Numbered from the stretch's first letter, positions 45,655 to 56,400 are shown. The stretch is 64,000 nucleotides of DNA from Cordilura impudica (GCA_963682025.1 OY821518.1:129381043-129445042); one strand, 5' to 3'. Translations and numbers: made by a program. Notes: a model not told the origin generated them from the sequence alone.

Positions 45655-45830
45655 ATGAATACAAAATTTGTCCACTATGTGGTTAGGATATATTAAGTTT
45701 GAGGTGATGTTTGTAACTGCCAAAAATATTGGACATTTATCTATCTTTTATTATACGGATCGACTCAAAAACACTTTCTGAGTCGATTAAACGATGTCCG
45801 TCCGTCCGTCTGAGTGTTATGAATACAAAA
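45655..45830 (+). mobile_element. HINE-A 5' relic inside the Transib leader
   Basis: CCACTATGTGGTTAGGATATATTAAG, GTTTGTAACTGCCAAAAATATTGGACATTTATC, then GAGTCGATTAAACGATGTCCGTCCGTCCGTCTGAG. The same relic is at the equivalent place in Transib copy 2 (59,205-59,350), so it was already present in their common ancestor. Confidence 0.75.
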
Positions 45831-46257
45831 GTTGATCGTACCGGTGCACCGCGGTGTATTTTTTTGCGTGTCGGTAGAGTTGTCAGGAGTTGTTATGTAC
45901 TTATAAAAAAGGGTTGAGATATAATGCGCTTAATTGTTACAGCTACATTTACATAGGTATCTTTCAAAAACATTAATAGTCTGAATTAGAGTTATATAGT
46001 TTAAATACCTGACAAAATGGGAAACAATTTAAATAACTGGTAAATGGTAAAAAAAAAAAACTATTGCGACATAGCCCTTTAAGATATGAGCAGGTATGCT
46101 TCACCTCTTAAAAGGGGTTAGGGTGTGGGTTTTTTATGCTTCTAAAAGTGGTAATAAAAGATAAAAATTTTTATTTTACATAATTGCAAGAAAGAGTATT
46201 TATAATAATGTTTCCACAATCATTATTCATTACAATTTGTGCAATGGCTAAGTACTG

Positions 46258-46630
46258 TTACAGAGATTCTGCAGAGATTTATTTTCAACGAAATGATGTA
46301 GACGATGTAATATTGCACATAGTGAGCAACGACTTCTTTAATAATTGTAACCTAGAAGACATTGAAATGCACAAAGGAAAAATTACTAATTTTGCATAGA
46401 ATTTGAAAAGACGGTAGATTGAATGCTCTCATAGCAAGGCAAAGATGTACAAACTTTACAAAGACTGGTTAATAAAGGAACTTATTTTTGAGTGTGCATC
46501 TACAACTGCCAACGAAAGTGGAAAAAAGGGTCGACCAGCAAAACCAATTGACGGATGTAGTGAAAGACCTCGAAGGCGCAAGCTGGGGAATATCAATGAA
46601 GAAATTTCTCAAAGAATTATTAAGGATTAA
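46258..46630 (+). pseudogene. Transib transposase, N-terminal region (broken)
   Basis: Possible start at AAGTACTGTTACAGAG (MAKYCYRDSAEIYF), then a stop and a shift into a segment at 46,445-46,630. That segment has GRPAKPIDGCSERPRRRKLG, resembling the GRPSK...SERSKRRK pattern in the N-terminal part of Transib transposases (recalled). The basic stretch probably contributes to DNA binding. At least two breaks separate it from the core. Copy 2 lacks this region by deletion. Confidence 0.65.
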
Positions 46631-46727
46631 TTTTTGCACCAAATTCAACCAACCCAAAATAAAAAAAAATTAAATTGAAATAATTGAAAAAATAGTAGAA
46701 GCGAGCCCAAGGCGCACAAAGAGGATT

Positions 46728-47577
46728 TTGAAAAGCATTCCTACACCAAAAGAAGAGAAGAAATTTACGCCGGAAGAAGCGTTCGCCCTATTTTTGGATT
46801 TGAAATTGACCAAAAATCAATATAAGGAATTACGGAAGCGAACCAATGAAAAGAATTGTGGGATTTTTCCAGAGTATCGAGATTTAGTTTCTGCCTTCAC
46901 AATCTGCTATTAGTGTCACCTCAACATCAAGAGAAATAAAATTGCAAGATCTCCTTGAACATACTGCAGAACTATTGCTAAATACGCTTGGTACTGATCA
47001 TTTAAAAAAAATTGGTAATGGCAGCATTACTTTAATTTCTAAATGGGGATGTGATGGATCCTCTGGTCAGAAACAATACAAGCAATTTAATGCCGAAAAT
47101 TCATCAGATGCTAATTTATTTATGGTATCTTTCGTTCCATTGAGCTTAACAAAAAGGTATAGCGTCTTAGAGCCGTCAACTAGTAGAGCAACAGAAATTG
47201 ATATATGGAAAAATGAAATTCCTTCTTCAACAAAGTACTGCAGACCAATAAAATTTGCATTCAAAAAGGAAACCAAAGATGTCATAACTGAAGAAGTTCA
47301 AAAAATAAAAGATCAAATTAAGGAACTTCAACCAGTAATATTTAAATTTGAAGACCAAGACATTGAAGTACATTTTAAAATGTGTCTCACAATGATTGAT
47401 GGAAAAGTTGCACAAGCTTTAACTGGAACAAAGTCAACGTCAAGCTGCATTATATGCCAAAAGACATCAAGTCGATTAAGCCAACTCCCACCAGAAGACG
47501 ATAGTTTTAAGGAAGCCTACGAATTTGGAATGTCCCCTCTTCATGCTGGAATACTTTTCATGGTTGCATATTCTTAA
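46728..47577 (+). pseudogene. Transib (RAG1-like) transposase catalytic core, broken
   Basis: 46,728-46,913 encodes TPEEAFALFLDLKLTKNQYK and IFPEYRDLV, typical of the region before the Transib core, and stops at a TAG. The frame shifts, then 46,942-47,577 (211 codons) carries KWGCDGSSGQKQYKQ (first catalytic Asp, residue 38), PSSTKYCRPIKF, CLTMIDGKVAQALTG (second Asp, residue 153), the Cys pair SCIICQKTSS and YEFGMSPLHA. These align by eye with RAG1 motifs CDG (D600), GYDEKLV (D708) and ICTLC. It breaks near 47,550, where copy 2 continues in frame as MEHILKLGYDLEFG. Confidence 0.9.
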
Positions 47578-47878
47578 ATTGGGTTATGATTTGGAAGTTG
47601 GTCCGTTAGGCGAAACAGTGAGAAAAAACAAAGAAAATGAAGAAAAAAAGAAAGCAAAAAAAAAACAAATTCAACAAAAATATCAAGGGGAAGGAAACAC
47701 AAATGACGGAAATGCTGCAAGGGGATTTTTTTCCGATCCGGAAACTGCAGCATCTAGGTGTAGATCATGAATTAATAAGACGATTCAAAATCATATTACA
47801 AGTTCTAGCATGCAGCAGAAAGATAAATGCAAAAAAATTTGAGAGTACGCCAATAAAACAGCTATACTTTATAATGAA

Positions 47879-48673
47879 CAAGTAAGAAAATTATAATCGG
47901 TATAGCCCGACTATACGATACCCTATACCATGGTTTAGAGACTCTCTTCGGTCCAACTAATTGGATATAGCAAATAAGCATAAACCAAATTTGAGTGGCA
48001 TTTTTATTAATTTTTTTGGCTGCAGATATGGAAAAGTTCATATCGGAAGACATGTCTATATGGGGACTAGGTCCAAAAAAGGACCGATCCTGACCATATT
48101 TGGTAAAGTCACTTACACTTTGAAAAAAGATATACAAACCAAATTTGAGAAAAATCTGTGCAATATTTTTGTTTTTTGATAGATTTGAGTGAAGATCGGG
48201 AAGCAGCTCTATATGGGGCCTATGACTAAGAATTTCCTATAGGATAATTTTTGGACTACTCATTAATGGATGTACTAAATACATACAAACCCAATTTGTA
48301 TGAGATCTATATGATAATTTGGAACTTAAGGCAATATATGTCGATTTCATAGGGGTCATTTGTATGGGGACTAGGTCTGAACATGGACCGATTCTCACCA
48401 ATTTCAACAGCGTAGATCCCATGGCCGATGAAAGCTTATATACCAAATTTTATCAAAATATGTTCATATTTGCGACCTGTAGTTTGATTACAAAGTTTGC
48501 ATGGACACACAGACCGACGGACGGACGGACATTGCTATTTCGACTCAAAAAGTGATTCTGAGTCGATCGGTATAGTTAACGATCGGTATAGTTAGGCCTA
48601 GGACGAATATTTTTGGTTGTTACAAACAGCAGCACAAAGTCATTATACCCAAACCACATAGTTGTATAGGGTA
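47879..48673 (-). mobile_element. HINE-A repeat, first member of a tandem pair
   Basis: The 3' end (AACAAGTAAGAAAATTATAATCGGTATAGCCCGACTATACG) abuts Transib coding DNA. Its 5' end (CCAAACCACATAGTTGTATAGGGTATAA) abuts the next copy. It is full length, about 795 bp. GGACGGACGGAC and GAGTCGATCGGTATAG are present. Confidence 0.9.
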
Positions 48674-49465
48674 TAATTATAGTCGGTCCAGACCGACTAT
48701 ACGATACCCTATACCATACGTTTAGAGACCCTATCTCTCAGGACCAACTAACTGGATATAGAAAATAAGCATAAACCAAATTTGATTGGGATTTTTATTA
48801 ATTTTTTCGGCTGCAGATATGAAAAAGTTCATATAGGATGCTATATCTATATGGGGACTAGGCCCAAAAATGGACCAATCCTGACCATGTTTGGTAGAGT
48901 CTCTTGTATTTTGCAAAACTATATACAAACAAAATTTGAGAAAAATCAGTGGAATATTTTTGTTTTTTTGATAGATTTAAGTGAAGATCGGGAAGCAGCT
49001 CTATATGGGGCCTATGACTAAGAGTTGTCCAATAGGGATCATTTTTGGACTACTGATTAATGGATGTAATATATACATGTAAACCTAATTTTACTAAGAT
49101 TTGTATGATAATTTGGATCTTATGGCACTTTATGTTGATTTCATAGGGGTCATTTGTATGGGGCTAGGACTGAACATGGACCGATTCTCACCAATTTCAA
49201 TAGCGTTCATTCCATGGCCGATAAAAGATCAAATACCAAATTTCATGAAAATATATTCATATTTGCGACCTGCAGTTTGATTACAAGCTTTACATGGACA
49301 CACAAACGGACGGACGGACGGACGGACATCGTTAAATCGAATCAGATAGTGATTCTGATTCGATCGGTATAATTAAAGATGGGTGTAGGTCAAATATTTT
49401 TGGTTATTACAAGCAGCAGCACAAAGTCATTATACCCAAACCACGTAGTGGGGTAGGGTATAAAA
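48674..49465 (-). mobile_element. HINE-A repeat, second member of a tandem pair
   Basis: Head-to-tail with the preceding copy (TTATAGTCGGTCCAGACCGACTATACG at 48,675). It ends AAACCACGTAGTGGGGTAGGGTATAAAAA. Copy 2 of the Transib shows the uninterrupted site (ATAATGAAAAATACTC), so the pair went in as a unit or one joined the other. A-runs hide any target duplication. Confidence 0.9.
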
Positions 49466-50724
49466 ATACTCTTGGAGATATATGCCATTCACAGTTCATA
49501 AAGTTTTGTACCATGGGGAACAAATAATTCAAAACAATATGGTACCAATAGGAAATCTATCTGAAGAAGCGCAAGAAAAAAGGAACAAAGACTACAGAAT
49601 CCTTCGCGAGCCCAACACAAGGAAAATGTCCAGATGTTGTACTAATGAAGACCTTATCACTATTTTGTTGTGCACTTCAGATCCATATATGTCCAACATT
49701 CGTTAAAAATGGAAAACTACCTCTATTGAATTAGACGAAGAAGCTAAACAACTTCTAGAAGATGAAAATCAAGGCTATTTAGAAGAAATTTTTACTAAAA
49801 TTGGTTGATTTAAAATACTTTTTCATTACACTACCAATAAGTTACACTTTTTTTTATATAGTTAAAAAATTTTCTTGATTTAAAAATTTATATATTTTAT
49901 AAATTTACAATAAAAATTGTTATATTTCATAAATTTGCCATAAAAATTGATATAGAAATATTTAAAAAGACAATAAAAAAAAATTTAACTAAAGCAAAAA
50001 CAAACGAGTTTTTCATTGAAACTTCTCTATCTTGAACCAATATAAGGTAACTTTTACGTTCGCTGCTTAATAAAAAAAAACAACTTTTGGACCTTGTGCA
50101 CATTAGGACTAAAAAGTTTACGGGGGCCAAAGTTTGTCATTTTCTGAAAAAATTAACTTAAAAAATTGTTAAAAAGTATTAGTTGTAAAATTAACGGAAA
50201 AAATAAGATATTATATTAAAAAAAACCTTTTTTTACCTTTTAACATTTCACTTTTGTACTAAAATTCAACTACATACAAATGAAAATGTATTTTAAACCA
50301 TCCGTTACTTTTTTTATTTTCGATCGAGAATTACGTTTTATAGCAAAACTTAAAGGCTAAAGTCTCACCTACCAAACCGCGTATCAAAATTCCAATCCAA
50401 TCAAAAGTTATAGATTTTTGACCGCCTTCTCGTCAAATGGTCCACTGTGCGCCGTGCGATATCTTTCTTTAACGTTTTTTGAAATCTCTGGTGTGTGTGA
50501 ATAAACCACAAACAATCCATCAGTGAGATAGAGCCACATCTTTGTCAAAATGTTATTAAAAATTTCATGAAAAACAGAGGAAATGTGTTCAGAACCGCCG
50601 GATATTTTATTCCATACATAATCGGAACATGTCTACTTTATGATGCAAAAAAACTATCATCACTCGCTGAAAAAAAGCGTTTTATTTTAAAATCAAATTG
50701 TGCACTCTTATTGGATCGCCCTTT

Positions 50725-51252
50725 ATATGAGTTGCAGCAGTAAGAACTTTTATATTAACAAATTGAATTTAGTTTGATTCTTGACATACATACATGTAGG
50801 GCATAAATGTCAAACAAAAACAGTTTAATTCTGTAAAGTAGCTAACATCTACAGTTTTCAAAATGATTAACTTGAAAAACTACTTTCCGTTCAAAAGCTA
50901 GTAAGAAAAAATATCATGCGCGTCATTCCAAACTTGAGCGGCCATAAACGCGAACTATTAAGAATTTGATGAAATATAAAAAAACCGAACTTCGAGAAAA
51001 ATCGGTGGCACTGAAATGACATATTTCATGAAAATTCAGTATTTTGTTATTTCTAAAAATTTTTTCGCTTTTCGTTTATAATATAATAAATAAACTCTGA
51101 AATAATAAACTCTGACGTAATAGAAAAATTCTGCTGTTATATTTGGAAACAGTAAAAAATTTAGGTCAGAAACCACATTCAGATCTCATTGTGGCCTTTA
51201 TAACATATAAACTTTTCATAGCATGGTTAAAATAAGTCCGCACCTCTTTAAA
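50725..51252. other. AT-rich stretch, nothing recognised
   Basis: Lies between the mariner relic and a Helitron-like element. No features seen. Confidence 0.4.
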
Positions 51253-51683
51253 TCTATACTAATATATTAAAGAGGTAATGTGCGTTTGTTTGTTTGTTTG
51301 TAGGAGGTAATCTCCGTAACTGCTCATTTGATCTTCCTGAAATTTTCAAAGAGTCTAACTGCGGGTATGGGAAGTGCTCTAGGCTATTATTAATGTTAGT
51401 AGCTATGCCGGAAATGGGCAGAATTGCATTAGGGGGCGTGGTACCTCCCATACAAAGTAATTACTCAATATAATATATCTCGAGTACTATGACAGAGACG
51501 TGAGTAGTCAGACAAAAAATGGGCGGTATAGGGCAAAGGGGCGTGGCACCACCCATACAAAGTAAATAATAAATGTCATATATCTAGAGTACTGTAATAG
51601 TGACAGCCTTGGGACTTTGCATGAGCTTTTTCATTAGGATGCGGCGGGAAGGGGTGTAGCGAAGAATACCGGGTTACATATAG
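51253..51683 (+). mobile_element. Helitron-like element
   Basis: Begins TCTATACTAATATATTAAAGAGG and continues with GTTTGTTTGTTTGTAGGAGGTAATCTCCGTAACTGCTC, typical of insect Helitron 5' ends. It includes GGGCGTGGYACCWCCCATACAAAGTAA twice and ends GAATACCGGGTTACATATAGT. The expected CTAG is ATAG here, a weak point. The body is shared with 6,760-7,435 and 62,680-63,400. Confidence 0.65.
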
Positions 51684-52069
51684 TACACAATAAATGCAGC
51701 ATTTTTGTAAAAATATTGACATTGCTCGGATAAAAATATAAATACCTCAAATTACGTTAGATTTGCCAATACTATGTCAGATTTAATTGGATGTATAGAA
51801 GGTTTAGAATATGAAAACCTTCAAGGAAATGGTATTGATGAATTAAGTACGTCTTGAGTTTGAAAAATTTGTTCTTCGAGCTAGCTGAATGACAAAAATT
51901 TTGATAAAAAGCGCAAAATTATTTTTTACACAAAAAACTTATTTTCTTCAAAATCGAAGGTAGTCTGGCTTGAATAAAAGATCACGATATATTTTTATGG
52001 ATTTTAGTCTATTTTTTACCAAAATTAAACATAACAAAATAGAATTGCATAAAGGAACGCAATGATTTT
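51684..52069. other. AT-rich stretch, nothing recognised
   Basis: No coding or repeat signal is recognised. Confidence 0.4.
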
Positions 52070-52698
52070 GATACCCTAATCACTTTCTGAGTCGATTTAG
52101 CGATGTCCGTCCGTCCGTCTGTGGGTCCATGTTGACCTTGTAATCAAATAACATGTCGCAAATATGAATATATTTTGATGAAATTTAGTGTATCAACTCC
52201 TATTAGCCATAGGATGAACGCTTCTTAAATTGATGAAAATCGGATCATGTTTGGACCTAGTTCCCATATATATGACCCCTATGAGGTCGACTTAATTTGC
52301 CATAATATAAAAATTGTCATATAGATATCAGTCAAATTGGGTCTGTGCATGTTTATTATATTCCTTTATCAGTAGTCCAAAAATAAACCCTGTAGGGCTG
52401 ATTCCCGATCTTCACTTAAATCTTATAAAAAAACATATATAGATTTTTCTCAAATTTGGTTGGTATATGTTTTGCAAAGAAAGAAGTGGCCTTACTAATT
52501 ATGATCAGGATCGGTCAATTTTTCGACCTAGTCCCTATATAAATATAGCATTCGATATGAACTTTTTCATATCCGAAGGCACGAAAAATAAAATAATAAT
52601 AACAGTGCCACTCAAATTTGGTTCATGTTTATTTTCTATATCTAATTAGTTGGTTTCGTGTAGTCGGTCCAGAACGACTATAATTTTCTTACTTGTTT
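52070..52698 (+). mobile_element. HINE-A repeat, large fragment
   Basis: From TTTCTGAGTCGATTTAGCGATGTCCGTCCGTCCGTCTGTGGG through the body to TTAGTTGGTTTCGTGTAGTCGGTCCAGAACGACTATAATTTTCTTACTTGTTT. The 5' TATACCC is lost, and GGTATAGGGTATC before the hairpin is deleted. Confidence 0.8.
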
Positions 52699-52869
52699 AT
52701 TTTGCAACTACAACTGAGCGTATCACAAATAATACTTTATTGTCAAAATTTTGTTAAGTATGATTTTTTATGCAAGGTGGATTACAGTATGCTTTAGTGT
52801 AAAATGAATGATATGAAAAAAGCATTGCTAAGCAAAACGCTTACCCTAATTATATTACTTTAATGCCTT
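52699..52869. other. AT-rich stretch, nothing recognised
   Basis: Short interval between two HINE-A copies. Confidence 0.4.
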
Positions 52870-53850
52870 CCAAATATTAATGTGAGTATACCACGATGTA
52901 GACAGGGTATAGCGAGTTTGTGCTAACGTTTTTACATATTATTATACCGATAACCTATTATTATACCGATCGACTATGAAAGGGGTTCTGATTCTGAGTC
53001 GATTTAGCGACGTAAGTCTGTGCGAGTGCGGTCCCAACCGATGAATAGATGGCGGCAGTAGTTTAAAAAAAATTGTTTGGTGAAAAGTGGAACTATAAAA
53101 AGTAAACTATCTCAGTCAGTGGTGCACAATAGATCTACTTGGTCGCAGTGCAGGAAGGAATAACACTCAACCCGACAACATCGTAAAACTATCTCAGTGA
53201 ATTTGTAAAAATGGAAAAATTGGTCAATGTTATGTAATTGAATACTTTCATTTGAAAAGTCTATTCTTACTATAAACAGGGTATCGCAGCATTCGAATAT
53301 CGTTAGGAAAAGTGTATCGAGCTACAAGAAGTTTATATTGAGAAATAAAGAATCATTTTCCTAAATTAGTTGTGTTTTCTTTGTCAAGTCGGGTTGTTGT
53401 GGTACTACCCTCATATGTGCATATAAACCTTGTAAACAAATTACAGATAAAATTTGGTATTCAGCTTTTATCGACCATATTGATATTGGAGAAATTCGGT
53501 GCTGCATGTTCAGACCTAGCGCCCATGTGAATAAGCTCTATCAGACCGACTAAGCTTTTCGTAAGATCCTTGTAGGATAATTTTTAGTCAAAGTCCCATA
53601 TATATAGCTGATTCCAGATCTTCAATTAAATCTATCGAAAAACTAAAATATTGCACAGATTTTTTAAAATTTGGCTTATATGTGTTTTTGAGAAAAGTAA
53701 AAGTACCAAGTCCCCCTATATAAATATGAAATCAGATACAAATTTTTTAACATCACAAATTATAATAATACCACTAAAATTTGGTTTATATTTACTGTCT
53801 GTATCAAGTCTGTCTGTCTAGATCGACTATAATTTTTCTGACTTGTTTTA
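52870..53850 (+). mobile_element. HINE-A repeat interrupted by unrelated sequence
   Basis: The 5' part, 52,885-53,040 (TACCACGATGTAGACAGGGTATAG, ATTCTGAGTCGATTTAGCGACGTAAG), and the 3' part, 53,395-53,850 (CATATAAACCTTGTAAACAAATTACAG to TCTAGATCGACTATAATTTTTCTGACTTGTTTTA), form one order. Between them lies about 350 bp not shared with other copies (TGCGGTCCCAACCGATGAATAGATGGCG...). It contains CTATCTCAGT three times, at least twice as AAACTATCTCAGT. It may be an inserted element whose ends I could not define. Confidence 0.6.
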
Positions 53851-54073
53851 TATGGAGACTTGTTCTAAAAACTGACTGATTCGCCTCAAATTTAGATTGA
53901 TAATAGCTGATACATTCACACAGCAAATATTCGCCAGAGCATGTGATATTCTATATTACCTGGTCTAAAATATGTACCGATCCTCACTTAATTTAATAGG
54001 GTTCGCTCTTGCATTGATAAAGAACCATTTGTTAAATTGCATCCAAATAAATTTAGCAACGAATTGTATGATA
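53851..54073. other. HINE-A scraps in AT-rich DNA
   Basis: Decayed HINE-A body pieces (ATATGGAGACTTGTTCTAAAAACTGACTG, TAATAGGGTTCGCTCTTGCATTGATAAA) are visible. No gene. Confidence 0.45.
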
Positions 54074-54445
54074 TCTATAATATTAATAGGCTAGGCGATT
54101 TCTTGTGACTGATGTTTGGTTCTACCATTTTATCCCGATTTTGACCAAACGTATATTATTTATAAGGTATTTCTTTTTAGCCGATTTGCAGATTTACAGA
54201 TTTTTAAATTTTTTCCTTTATTTTGAGTAAATTACATTTAAAGTTGCTACTACCACATACATAAAATTATATAATGTGTGTGTTTATAAAATTTGTTAAT
54301 ATGTTTGTAATAAAAATGAGTTTGTTTTTTGTGTTGATTTGTGAATTGGCTATAATTGATTAGCATACTTTTGGGGTCTTCAGTTAATGGGAAAATAAAA
54401 TTTCCTAGAATTTGCGCTCGAATTTCGAGGGCTGGAATCTGCTAG
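54074..54445 (+). mobile_element. Helitron-like non-autonomous element, copy 2
   Basis: 372 bp, TCTATAATATTAATAGGC to GGAATCTGCTAG, close to the copy at 4,253-4,629 along its whole length. It has the same hairpin before CTAG and an A/T insertion context. Two distant copies with identical ends confirm the element boundaries. Confidence 0.85.
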
Positions 54446-55745
54446 TAATTATAATTATTTAAATCTGACTAAAACTTGATTTATGCTCTTTCTATGTCGA
54501 CTTCACCCAGCATATAGTCGACCAGGATCGACTATAAATATATTATTTGATTTATTTTATTTTTGGTGTTTTAATGACGTAAACTAATTCCGGAGGTACT
54601 CATTCATGACAGACATATTAATTTATAATTTATTTTTATGGCAGTGACTTCAATATAATTAACTTTTCTACTTCAATGCACTTGTTGCATGATTAAATAT
54701 TGAACAGTTCGTAAGAATAAAAGCAAATAGTATATAAAACAAACAAAAATACAAGTAATAAAATTATAGGCGATAAAGCCCGACCTAAACTATGCTGATT
54801 TATGTAAAAATTTAAACGGAATTTAAATTACAATAAGTTCCGTACATGGTTCAAAGGAACATATTTGTAAAAAATCACACAATTATAAATATATTTGTGA
54901 CGTATACTTTGATAACATGATTTCGATGGTCACACAGTTGTGGTTGCAACAAATATCTACATAAACTTAATATACCCTTACCAGAGAGTAGAGTGGTAAT
55001 ATAAATAGAATAGAAAAACACTAAGAAATAATTATTTTTGTAATGTATAAAAATTCAATGTAGTACAATTGTTTTCTTAAAAATAAAATATTAACCCATA
55101 TAGATAAATGTAGAAATAAATTCTAAAAAATAGATAGTTTTTTTTGCATAAATTTATGAAGGTCATATCTCCAAGAAATTAATAAACGTCGAGATTACTA
55201 AATCGATTGAATAAATTAATTAAATTGCATTTGAAGCGAAAGTAGCGGATAATAAGTATGCATAAAGTGTGAAATATTAAATCGTATTGACTTTTATCTG
55301 CAAGTATCTTTCCACACTTCTTTGGCCAATTAGCGGCTGCTGTAAAAAAAAATTTATTCATGAAAGATTAAAAAAAACATATATAATTACCATTCACCCG
55401 ACTAGTACACTGATAGAATTTTTACTTTCCATTAGTGAAATTTTAAATGTATTTTGCCAAAAAAAATGCATTTCATAAAATTGAAAAAAGTGATATATTT
55501 TTATGAAATAGATTATACTGGGGCGAATAATTATTTCCGTGACTTTTAGAATGAAAGACAATTTTTTAGTAAATAAAATTAAAATATGTGTCACTCTAAT
55601 CTCCTAGTAGAACAATACGTATGGTTTCTTTAACTTTATTATCCCTACCAAATAAAAGGATTTCTCAAGATCCACAAAATAGGCATGCAATTAATCAATG
55701 ATCGTTCGAGATAAATCAACTTCCGCTAAGGCATCTATTTAGGTT
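54446..55745. other. AT-rich stretch with HINE-A scraps
   Basis: HINE-A 3' pieces at 54,455-54,540 (GTCGACCAGGATCGACTATAA) and 54,750-54,800 (ACAAGTAATAAAATTATAGGCGA). The rest, including short frames 55,179-55,594, shows nothing I recognise. Confidence 0.45.
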
Positions 55746-55980
55746 TTAACCCTAAGAAGTCGGAGATCCTTAACATTATCCCAATGGGACATTTTAACCC
55801 AATAAACCTAAAATAAGTATAAAAAAAAATGGGTTTGATTAATTTTTTCTTTTTATTTATACTTTTATTTATATGAAAAACAAGGAAAAATCCGTAATTG
55901 AACATTAAAAAAACGAAAATAATGAGACTTCAAAAATTCAAAGTAAAAATATTAAGGATAATGGTTTTATCGGTGGAAGG

Positions 55981-56400
55981 CTACAAAACAGGAGGACATA
56001 GAACATTGTTATATCCTGAGCACACGAATTTGGTTCTTGTCTCTTTCCCTATAGAAGTGCAACGAACGCAACGATGTCGCGAGGTGCTTGCATTGGGTAA
56101 ATGATCGCCAATATTCAAAAGCTCTTTCTTCGGCCGCTTAGAAGGCCTTGTGCTTTTGCTTGCGCAGTACTTCGACAAGCACAGTACTTCCTTAGAGTCC
56201 ATCCATCGTGCATCTGATAAACTGTCAGCACTCTGTTGGAATTACCTTTGCCACGCTTCAAGCGTCCTTAGAAAACTGGTGTTTGTTTCCAACTTTTCAT
56301 ATATGTCCTGAATGGTAGAAATAGAATATTCTTTTGCAAAGAGAATGTACAAACCCTTCGGGAAAAATTTCCGGAAGACTTCATAATAATAATAATATTT
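55981..56400 (-). pseudogene. piggyBac-like transposase, C-terminal piece
   Basis: The minus-strand frame contains HRCVRCTSIGKETRTKF, then VCSGYNNVLC before a TAG. This is the C-x2-C...RT-x2-x-C-x2-C/Y...LC layout of the Cys-rich C-terminal domain of piggyBac transposases. The Cys expected after CSG is Tyr here (GYNN), and the last CF...YH part is cut off. Upstream, 56,200-56,400 reads AKEYSISTIQDIYEKLETN in a broken frame. The catalytic domain is missing. Confidence 0.6.

Larger units (their letters stand above)
47525..49807 (+). pseudogene. Transib transposase, C-terminal part, split by HINE-A insertions
   Basis: 47,575-47,770 holds LKLGYDLEVGPLGETVRKNK and NTNDGNAARGFFSDPETA, the NDGN-x-AR-x-FF motif of Transib. 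A small deletion then shifts the frame. The HINE-A pair interrupts at 47,879. The gene resumes at 49,466 with FTVHKVLYHGEQII and LSEEAQEKRNKDYR, which contains the third catalytic acid, matching the RAG1 E962 region. SNIR is followed by TAA, yet coding similarity runs on (KWKTTSIELDEEAKQLLEDE) to a second stop at 49,805-49,807. Copy 2 has the same TAA. Confidence 0.88.
45101..50449 (+). mobile_element. Transib element, copy 1 (5.35 kb including nested repeats)
   Basis: Starts CACAGTGGACCATATTTTGAGAAGGCGG and ends with the inverted CACAGTGGACCATTTGACGAGAAGGCGG. The 5-bp duplication CGCCG is perfect at 45,096-45,100 and 50,450-50,454. Transib elements are known for RSS-like CACWRTG tips, 5-bp GC-rich duplications and a RAG1-related transposase. 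All three are visible. About 1.58 kb of the length is a later HINE-A pair. The mariner flanks give the empty site. Confidence 0.95.
44892..50724 (+). mobile_element. mariner-like relic (third family) split by a Transib
   Basis: The left end reads TA then AAAAGGATGACCCAATAAGAGTG. The right end, reversed, reads AAGGGCGATCCAATAAGAGTG next to TA (50,724-50,725). Only about 210 bp (44,892-45,100) and 270 bp (50,455-50,724) are mariner; the rest is the Transib insertion. The left end runs almost directly into the second catalytic region, so the mariner had a large internal deletion of its own. Confidence 0.75.
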
